Program-made: the position numbers and the translations under genes
Shown here: positions 30,269 to 37,700 of the stretch, piece by piece
How the letters are laid out: the number at the start of each line of letters is the position of its first letter
Position numbering within the stretch: the first letter of the stretch is position 1
Origin: JAUIAI01 sp049680625
Lineage (GTDB): Bacteria > Pseudomonadota > Gammaproteobacteria > Burkholderiales > Burkholderiaceae_E
NCBI GenBank assembly: GCA_049680625.1
Contig: JBAUID010000024.1
Coordinates: 1-40,058, forward strand
Length of the DNA stretch: 40,058 nucleotides
Reading direction: 5' to 3'
The notes under the pieces: model-generated
What the model saw: only the letters and a program-made list of their open reading frames with translations
Told to the model about the DNA's origin: nothing
Database searches by the model: none

Positions 30269-30958
30269 TTACAGTAGTCCGCGCTCGGCAAACGACATGG
30301 TGCGATTATCCGCCACGATTAAGTGGTCCAGGACTCTTATTTCCAGGTGGGCCAGGGAAGATTTGAGGGCATCGGTCAGCAGGCGGTCGGCATGACTGGG
30401 CTCCGCCAGCCCAGACGGGTGGTTGTGCGCAAAAATAACTGCCCCGGCATTGAGCTCAATGGCTCGGCGAACAATTTCCCGCGGGTAGACTGCCGTCTGA
30501 GACAAGGTGCCTCTAAAGAGTTCTTCGGCCGACAGCAGGCGGTTTTGGTTATCCAGGAACAGTCCGACAAACGACTCGGACGGCCGGTCGCGCAGCCAGA
30601 GTGTCAGGTATTGGCGAACGGCGTCGGGTGAATTGAGCAATTCGCCGCGGCTGATCTCGCTGTGCAGCGTCCGGCGGGCAAGGTCGGCTGCGGCCTGCAG
30701 GCCAGCCCACTTGGCATCCCCCAGGCCCGGGATCTGGCAGGCTGCGTGGCGGCTGGCGCGGACCAGGCCGTGCAAGCTGCCAAAACGGGTGATCAGCTGG
30801 GATGCGAGATCAACCGCGCTCAGGCCGCGGGTGCCGGAGCCCAGCACAATGGCGAGCACCTCGGCATCTGATAGCGCGTTGACACCTTCGTTGATCAGAC
30901 GTTCTCTCGGGCGCTGTTGCCCTGGCCATTCGTTTATCCGCATGAGTTCATTGGACAC
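30269..30958 (-). CDS. radC: RadC family JAB-domain protein
   Basis: A 229-residue protein (E. coli 222). A helix-hairpin-helix-like N-terminal half (LSDAEVLAIVLGSGTRGLSAVD, QIPGLGDAK) is followed by a JAB/MPN domain from about residue 108. The metal motif is HNHPSG (178-183) with Asp191 (PSHADRLLTDAL) and an upstream Glu in SAEELFRGTL. The family is predicted to be a metal-dependent hydrolase or nuclease-like protein; its historical link to DNA repair is disputed. It lies upstream of rpmB-rpmG on the same strand. That neighbourhood is known from enterobacteria, where radC-rpmB-rpmG are also consecutive. Confidence 0.95.
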   Translation of the reverse strand: MSNELMRINEWPGQQRPRERLINEGVNALSDAEVLAIVLGSGTRGLSAVDLASQLITRFGSLHGLVRASRHAACQIPGLGDAKWAGLQAAADLARRTLHSEISRGELLNSPDAVRQYLTLWLRDRPSESFVGLFLDNQNRLLSAEELFRGTLSQTAVYPREIVRRAIELNAGAVIFAHNHPSGLAEPSHADRLLTDALKSSLAHLEIRVLDHLIVADNRTMSFAERGLL

Positions 30959-31159
30959 GGATTTGGCGGCTTTGTTTTGTATCCGGCACCGCCAACTGAC
31001 TAGTTCTTTTGGTGGTTTCGGACGGCCGGCTTTGGTGGTTCAGCGCGACCGGCAAATGCGGATCGCCGGACTGAACCCAGCCAAATAAGGCCTGGCGCGG
31101 CCCGGGCGTGCAGGGGGGATAGCCGATACGCCCGACCGTAGCGGGTAGAATCCCTGCCC

Positions 31160-31660
31160 ATGAGTGAGCACCCAGATATGCAGACGCCGACAACACAGAC
31201 CACAGACAAGCCACCGGTTGTTGGCCACGATTCCCACCTGACCCTTCATTACCGGGTCAGCTTGCCGGAGACCGACGCTGCCGTGATCAACACCTTTGAC
31301 GCACGCCCGGCGACTTTGCAAATGGGCCAGGGCCAATTGGCGCAGGCGTTGGAAGCAGTATTGATTGGTCTGCCGGAGGGGAGCCAGCGATGTTTTGACC
31401 TGGCTGCCGGTGAGGCATATGGCCAGCGCCATGCCGACCTCGTACAGACAATTGCCAGACGGTTATTCGATGCCAACGTGGATACCGCGGCTGACGGAGA
31501 TTTTGAAGCGGGTGATCCGGTGCAGATTACCGGCCCCGGTGGTGAGCGGGTTGCCGGCGTGGTCAAGTCGATTAACGCTGATGTCGTGGTCGTAGACTTT
31601 AATCATCCACTCGCCGGACGCGCAATCGTGTTTGAAGTTGATATTCTTGGCGTGTTGTAA
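31160..31660 (+). CDS. fkpB: FKBP-type peptidyl-prolyl isomerase (SlpA-like)
   Basis: A 166-residue FKBP with the insert-in-flap architecture of FkpB/SlpA. The FKBP halves are HDSHLTLHYRVSLPE...VINTFD and MGQGQLAQALEAVLIGLPEGSQR. The flap insert spans AAGEAYGQRHADL to VVDFNHPLAGRAIVFEVDIL. The first 20 residues are a Thr/Gln-rich tail; an in-frame ATG at 31178 is an alternative start. It is followed by ispH after 33 bases, the conserved fkpB-ispH pair. No signal peptide, so it is cytoplasmic. Confidence 0.93.
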   Translation: MSEHPDMQTPTTQTTDKPPVVGHDSHLTLHYRVSLPETDAAVINTFDARPATLQMGQGQLAQALEAVLIGLPEGSQRCFDLAAGEAYGQRHADLVQTIARRLFDANVDTAADGDFEAGDPVQITGPGGERVAGVVKSINADVVVVDFNHPLAGRAIVFEVDILGVL

Positions 31661-31693
31661 GTCGCCCGATGTCGGAACATAAAGGTATTACTG

Positions 31694-32623
31694 ATGGAAG
31701 CATTACTAGCCCAGCCACGCGGTTTTTGTGCCGGCGTAGACCGCGCGATAGAAATTGTTGAAACCGCTATTGAACGTTTCGGTTCGCCAATCTATGTCCG
31801 CCACGAGATTGTTCACAACGAATACGTGGTCAACAACTTACGTGGCAAAGGCGCAATTTTTGTTGATGAAATTGCGCAGGTGCCTGACGGGGCCACGGTT
31901 GTGTTTTCTGCCCACGGTGTTTCACAGGCGGTGCGCGCGGAAGCTGACGCCCGTGATGTTCGGGTATTCGATGCGACCTGCCCCCTGGTCACAAAAGTGC
32001 ATGTCGAGGTGGCTAAGATGCGGCGCGAAGGGCACGAGATTGTGATGATTGGTCATGCTGGCCACCCCGAGGTTGAAGGCACCATGGGTCAGGCCGATTC
32101 TGGCATTTACCTGGTTGAAGAGGCGGCTGATGTTGCCAGCCTGGAAATTGCGACCCCGGACAAACTGGCCTACGTTACCCAGACCACGTTGTCAGTTGAT
32201 GATTGCCGGGAGATCATTCGCGCGCTTAAGGCCCGGTTTCCAGATATTGCGGAACCGAAAAAGCAGGATATCTGCTACGCCACCCAGAACCGCCAGGACG
32301 CGGTTAAATTCATGGCGCCGCAATGTGACCTGGTGCTGGTTATTGGCTCTCCAACCAGTTCAAACTCCACCCGGCTGCGTGAAGTGGCAGAAAAGTTTGG
32401 CTGTGATGCGCGCATGATCGGCTCTGCGGCTGAGCTTGACCCGGCATGGTTGCAGGGGCGAAAGCGCATCGGTGTTACCGCTGGTGCGTCAGCGCCCGAG
32501 CTGCTGGTTAAAGAGCTTGTCGAGCTATTGCGTGAACTTGGGGTGAAGTCGGTGCGCCCTCTGGACGGTGTGCAGGAAAAAATGACCTTCCCGCTGCCGC
32601 GCGAACTGACTCGCCCGCGCTGA
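31694..32623 (+). CDS. ispH: 4-hydroxy-3-methylbut-2-enyl diphosphate reductase
   Basis: Last step of the MEP isoprenoid pathway, giving IPP and DMAPP; an iron-sulfur enzyme. The 309-residue protein has the three cluster cysteines at 12 (RGFCAGVDRA), 96 (DATCPLVTK) and 194 (ICYATQNRQ). The substrate-site motifs VRHEIVHN and SAHGVS and the glutamate in HPEVEGTMG are also present. It lies directly behind fkpB. In E. coli this pair follows lspA; here lspA is about 10 kb away on the other strand. Confidence 0.98.
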   Translation: MEALLAQPRGFCAGVDRAIEIVETAIERFGSPIYVRHEIVHNEYVVNNLRGKGAIFVDEIAQVPDGATVVFSAHGVSQAVRAEADARDVRVFDATCPLVTKVHVEVAKMRREGHEIVMIGHAGHPEVEGTMGQADSGIYLVEEAADVASLEIATPDKLAYVTQTTLSVDDCREIIRALKARFPDIAEPKKQDICYATQNRQDAVKFMAPQCDLVLVIGSPTSSNSTRLREVAEKFGCDARMIGSAAELDPAWLQGRKRIGVTAGASAPELLVKELVELLRELGVKSVRPLDGVQEKMTFPLPRELTRPR

Positions 32624-33046
32624 GACAGTTTCTGGTTTCCGGTACTGTCCCGGAAGCCGGCATAGCAGGCGGTTGGCGCCTTTGGTGCGCTGAAGTGTCT
32701 CTTTACATTGTCTTTAGCCGCAAAAAGCACCATTTACCCGGTCCCCACTACTGAGGGTCAGGATGTCACATCCAAAGCACACTTCACCGTCAAATAGCCG
32801 GTAACTTTTTAGCATGCGGCTGGTTTAGCCTGAAGCCCTGATTTTGCAGCTGTAACGGAAAACAGCACGCCGGTTATCCTCGTGGGCCGCCTTGTGTTTC
32901 CGGGCATAATGCGCCCAGACAGCGGGCCCGCGAGCAACAACGTATCCGGGGTACGACTTGATGACCGACCCGTCGTTTTACCCGATGTGTGACCCGATGT
33001 GTGCCCCAATGATCAACCCAGACATTTTTTCAGGATACTGTACAGC
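32624..33046. other. Intergenic region between ispH and the aspartate-dehydrogenase-like gene
   Basis: 423 bases without a convincing gene. It contains a stem TTCCGG/CCGGAA near 32635-32656 with no T run. There is also a direct repeat of CCCGATGTGTG at 32981-32991 and 32993-33003, just before the next gene. A minus-strand frame across 32809-33009 encodes a low-complexity Thr/Gly/Ser/Arg product that I do not accept. No RNA gene was recognised. Confidence 0.6.
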
Positions 33047-33871
33047 GTGACAAAAAATAACAGACCCTTGCTTACTGTTGGTATTTTTGGGCTTGGCACG
33101 ATCGGCCGCGAAGTGGCATTGGCCCTGGATGCCGGCATCGATGGTTTGCGCCTGACTGCCGTTGCCGCCGGTAATTCTGAGCGTGCTGCTCAGTTCTGTG
33201 CCGGGCTGACAACTGATGTGACTGTCACCGATGCGGCGGGTATGGCCGCTATCTGCGATGTTGTGATGGAGTGCGCACCCGCCGCTGTTTTTGGCGAGAT
33301 AGCCAATGCCTGCATCGATAACGGATGCGTGTTTATGCCGCTCAGCGTCGGTGGACTGTTACGCCACCCCGATCTCGCCGAGCGTGCGAAGCAGTCCGGT
33401 GCGCGGATTGTTGTGCCAACCGGTGCGCTGTTGGGCCTGGATGCCGTGCGCGCGGCAGCGGAAGGAACCATTCATTCCGCCCGCATTGTGACGCGCAAGC
33501 CGCCACGCGGCCTTGCCGGTGCACCCTACCTGGAGAAACACGGAATCGATGTCAGCGCGTTAACCGAGCCGCTGAAAGTCTTTGAAGGCAGTGCTCGTGA
33601 TGGAGTAGCCGGTTTCCCGGCCAATGTGAATGTGTCAGCGGCACTGAGTCTTGCCGGCATCGGACCGGACAGAACTGAACTGCAGATCTGGGCTGACCCA
33701 GGGGTCGACCGTAACAAGCATCGCATCGAAATTGAGGCGGATAGCGCGCGCTTTACGATGGAAATTGAAAACGTGCCAACCGAATCGAACCCGGCCACCG
33801 GGAAAATTACCGCTCTTAGTGCTATCGCCTGTTTGCGGGGTTTTGCCGGCACCTTCCGCGTTGGTAGTTGA
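33047..33871 (+). CDS. Aspartate dehydrogenase-like protein (NadX family)
   Basis: A 274-residue NAD(P)-binding oxidoreductase. The Rossmann motif VGIFGLGTIGREVAL (11-25) is followed by ECAPAAVFGEIA and LSVGGLL. The C-terminal DUF108-type domain has FPANVNVSAALSLAGIGPDRT, the His of DRNKHRIEIEAD and the conserved ENVPTESNPATGKITALSA. In NAD-linked members the reaction is L-aspartate to iminoaspartate, the substrate of NadA. Neither nadA, nadB nor nadC is present here, so that role is inferred from family only. I chose the GTG at 33047, just before the fold; the frame extends upstream to 32999 with an alternative start. Confidence 0.85.
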   Translation: MTKNNRPLLTVGIFGLGTIGREVALALDAGIDGLRLTAVAAGNSERAAQFCAGLTTDVTVTDAAGMAAICDVVMECAPAAVFGEIANACIDNGCVFMPLSVGGLLRHPDLAERAKQSGARIVVPTGALLGLDAVRAAAEGTIHSARIVTRKPPRGLAGAPYLEKHGIDVSALTEPLKVFEGSARDGVAGFPANVNVSAALSLAGIGPDRTELQIWADPGVDRNKHRIEIEADSARFTMEIENVPTESNPATGKITALSAIACLRGFAGTFRVGS

Positions 33872-33900
33872 ATCAACACTCGACACAAGAGGACAGAGCA

Positions 33901-34731
33901 ATGACACAAACAATGGTTAACACGGTCGGCGAAGGAAAGCTAAAAACCGCAGGGCTGCCCGGTATCAACAACCAGGCACAGAGTTCAAGTCGTCCAGCTA
34001 GGTTTGGTAAGTATTTTTGCCGACTGGTGCTCGGGATCAGCATCATCGGTTGGCTCCCTGCGGTCAGCGCCCATGACACTCCCGGGCGTATACCTGCCAT
34101 TTCCGTATCCGGAACCGGTAGTGTCGATGCGGCGCCCGATATGGCCATCATTACAATGACGGTGCGCCGCGAAGCCAAGACCGCCCGTGAGGCACTCGAC
34201 CAGAATAATCTGGCAATGGGCGATGTGCTCAAGGTAATGAAATCCCAGGGCATTGCCGCCCGCGACTTGCAAACGTCGGGGTTTTCTATCAACCCGAAAA
34301 TTACCTACCCCAAAAGCTCTGCTGGAAACCGAACCCCCCAGTTAGTTGGATACATAGTTCTGAACACGGTAACGGCACGTATCCGTAACCTCGCTTCGCT
34401 GGGCACCGTGCTGGATAAATCGGTAACCCTCGGTGTCAATCAAGGTGGGCAGATTCAATTTACTAATGACAAGCCCGAGAGTCTTATCGCATCAGCGCGA
34501 AGCCAGGCGATGGCTTCAGCCATTGCCAAGGCAACGACGCTGGTAAAAGCCGCTGGCGTTTCTCTCGGTAACATCATGGAAATTTCTGAACATTCCAGCG
34601 CCCCCCGGCCTATGCCAATGGCACGAGGTGCGGTTATGGCGGCGATGAAAAGTGACGAGAGCGTGCCGGTGCAGGCTGGCGAAAATACCTACTCTGTGAC
34701 AGTCAATGTGAGTTGGTTGATCAAGCAGTAG
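33901..34731 (+). CDS. SIMPL (DUF541) domain exported protein
   Basis: A 276-residue protein. A hydrophobic stretch at about 40-58 (RLVLGISIIGWLPAVSA) with a likely signal-peptidase site before HDTP puts the rest in the periplasm. The SIMPL domain starts near residue 66 with PAISVSGTGSVDAAPDMAII and runs to the end (VQAGENTYSVTVNVSWLIKQ). It includes LQTSGFSINPKITY and ASAIAKATTLVKAAGVSLG. The family (BP26/YggE-like) forms periplasmic or outer-membrane-linked oligomers of unclear role, often in oxidative stress. The n-region before the hydrophobic core is unusually long (about 38 residues). The start at 33901 has AGAGG upstream. It is convergent with the giant protein gene. Confidence 0.88.
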   Translation: MTQTMVNTVGEGKLKTAGLPGINNQAQSSSRPARFGKYFCRLVLGISIIGWLPAVSAHDTPGRIPAISVSGTGSVDAAPDMAIITMTVRREAKTAREALDQNNLAMGDVLKVMKSQGIAARDLQTSGFSINPKITYPKSSAGNRTPQLVGYIVLNTVTARIRNLASLGTVLDKSVTLGVNQGGQIQFTNDKPESLIASARSQAMASAIAKATTLVKAAGVSLGNIMEISEHSSAPRPMPMARGAVMAAMKSDESVPVQAGENTYSVTVNVSWLIKQ

Positions 34732-34786
34732 CCGAGGACTGGTGAACCGCTTGGTGTTGTCCGGTGGGTGTTTACGTCGTTACCCA

Positions 34787-37700
34787 TCAGGTTTGGGCCC
34801 GGATGTCGGGCTGCTCGTTGTCAGCCAGCACCGGCTTGGGTTCGGGTGCGGGTTTGGCCAGCATTTCTTCCAATGAGTGATCATCCTTGGCGTTGCTCCT
34901 GCTGCCCAGTGAATTTAACACTGGCAACGGGTCAATTGAACGCCATGCCGGCAGGCTGGCCAAAATACTACTGAGCATGGCACCGCTACGCAGCAACCAC
35001 AGCGCGTAGCCGACGGACAGGCCCGCACTCACCGTGGCGCTGGTGGCGACAAAGCGCCGGTCAATGCTCACTTGCTCAGAGCGCTGGTCCTGCAGCGCAC
35101 TGAGGGTTCGGGTGAAGTCTTCGCGCAGCATTGTATCCGCGCGCTGATATTGAGTGTCCGGTTGGGCTGGCGTTGACCGCAGGCTGAACCCAGACGTGAC
35201 CAGCCGGTCTGGTAGCTTGGTATCCTCGTATGTGGAAGAGGCAAGAAACAACCGTCCGTTCGTGTCGTGTCCTGCGCGGCTAGTGCCCTGCGCCTCGCTG
35301 GCAGAGCTATTGTCGGCGTTTAGGGTTGATGCCTGCGCTGCGTGCGATGCGCCGTCAGCAGCGTCGGCGCCACCGGAAGAGCCAACGTGAAACCAGTTGG
35401 ACTGGTTTGATTCATCTCCATCATCAGCGTCGCCTGTATCATCAGCTGCTGAGTTGCTGCTGTCGCCGTCCGTGCTGCCAGAGCGGGCCGCATTGTTAGC
35501 GCCATCATTCGAATCGGAAGGCGCCTCGCTAAAAATGGGCGCGTCAAATCGCATCTCAACGCTAATAGCACCAACGCTGGCGCCGTCCGAGTCGGTAACC
35601 GTCAGCAAAATTTGATCATTCTGGGCTGGAATGCCGCTGCCGGCGCGGTAGCTGATGCGTCCGTCATTAATATCCTGTTGGGTGAAACTGTCGCCGGGGC
35701 TCAGTGCTGCTCCGTTAAGCAACAACTGGCCGTCTGCCGGGGCCTGGGTGACGGCGTAAACGAGGGCCGGCGCAGTGTCTTCGATATCCGTTGTCGTCAG
35801 GGTTGACGGCCCGATAACTACAGTGGTGTCTGGTGCCGCAGTCTGGATCAAGTTGCCAGTTACCACCGGTGCGTCGTTAACCGCACTGATGTTAATCGTG
35901 ATGTCCTGGCTCAGGCTGCGCAGGCCGGGGCCGGGGTTTGCGATGGTGTCGCTCACGGCGACCGACAGGGTCTCGAGGCCGTTGTCATTCAGGCTGGGTT
36001 GATAGCTCAGGCCAGCCAGCGCTGCATTGATATCAGTCACCGAGCCATTGAAGGCCATTATGTTGTCGTTGGCGCCATCACCAATGGTGAATGTCAATCC
36101 GCCAGCTGTCGCGAGGTTCAATTCCCCGTCGGTGACAGCAATAGAGACCGTCAGGGTGGCCGCCTGATCGGGGTCGATTACCGAGACGGCGCTGGTACCG
36201 GTGAATTGAGTGGCCTGGTCTTCAGGCGTGGTCACTGCCGCAGGCGTGGTCAGGCTAAGCGCTTCGGATGTGTTAGTGACGGTGATCTGCAGCGTTTGGG
36301 TGGCCGTTCCATTGACGCCGGTGCCATCGGACACCTGGACAGTCACCTCGTAAACACCGTTGCTGTCGGCGTCGCCCGGCGCTTCGAAATCTGGTTGGCT
36401 TGCAAAGGACAAGGCACCAGTCCCTGAAATGATCGAGAAGTGACCAGCGTCAGCGCCGCCGATGATTGCGTAACTCAGGCTCTGGGCTGGTAAGTCGATA
36501 TCGGTTGCATCGATTATTGCCGCAGTGATGGAGTTCTCCGGCACATCAATGGCGGCAGTTGCCTGACCGCCGTAACTGGTAATTACTGGTCGGTCATTGA
36601 CTGCAGTAATATTCACCGTGATCTGGCTCGGGGTTGTGGCGGACAGACCGCTGCTGTCAACCACGCTGACCTCAAAAGTGGCGACAGCTGCACCGGCAGC
36701 GTTCGCGGCGGGGACGTACATCAGGTTTCCAGCGACGATATCGGCGCGGTTGACTACCTGGGACAGCGTAACGGTGGCCCCACCGAGCTGCAGACTGCCG
36801 CTTAAGGGAAGTGTATTGACGATAATCGACGTGAGTTGATCACCGACATCTTCGTCCGAGAAAGACAAGTCAGACAAGCCAATAGGGTAAGCGGTGTCTT
36901 CCGTCACGGTGATGCTTGCATTGCCGCCGGTTGGTGACTCTGGGCTGTCACTAATGCTGACGGAAACAGTACGGGGTGCGGAGGTATTGCTGCCGTCGCT
37001 TACGCTCAGATCAAGGGTTAGCACCGGTGTGGACTCATGATCCAGCAGTGACGGGTTGGTCAGAGTCAACACACCTGAAGTTGGGTTAATTGCAAATGCC
37101 GATTGCCCGGTGCCACCAACAATTTGCCAGTTCTGGAAGCTGCCGATGATGTCTTCGTCAGTTGCTGTTGCGGTACCCAGCGCGGTATTGGCTACCTCGC
37201 CTTCCGCTACGGAGAACCCGGTCGCGGCTACCATTGGCGCGTTGTCATTGATATCCAAAACCGTGATCGTGAATTCTTGTTCCGAAATGCTGGTGTCGCT
37301 GGATGTGGCGCGAACCGTAATCGTGTGGCTTGCCAGGTTTTCTCGGTCCAGATTGGCAGCGGTATTCACCGTGATTTCGCCACTATTAGGGTCGATCTGG
37401 AAATGATTACCCGGATTGCTGATTAGCGAATAAGTGACCGGGTCACCGTCATTATCAACAGCACTAGCCGTAATACCAACCGTGGTATTCAAGCCTGAAT
37501 TTTCGGCGACCTCGTTTGTTGCGGTATTGCTATCGGTAATCGCGCCAACGCTGAATAGATTCGGCGGTGTGGTGTCCTGGTTAGTCAGGCTGATGCTGGC
37601 GCCCGGCAATGTGTTGTAGTTCGAGTCGCCCGCACTGGCAACTGTATAAGAGATCTGATAGGACACATCACCGTCAATGAAGGCATCGGGTTGCCCCGTG

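Noticed and set aside
31146..31151. TAGAAT as a -10 for fkpB
   Set aside because: Would start transcription essentially at the ATG and lacks a -35; too weak to call.
32809..33009. 66-codon minus-strand frame between ispH and the aspartate-dehydrogenase-like gene
   Set aside because: Low-complexity Thr/Ser/Gly/Arg start derived from a direct repeat; no ribosome-binding site.
34787..36000. RTX toxin-type type I secretion substrate
   Set aside because: No GGxGxDxxx nonapeptide arrays; the C-terminus is a membrane helix and a Pro-rich tail.
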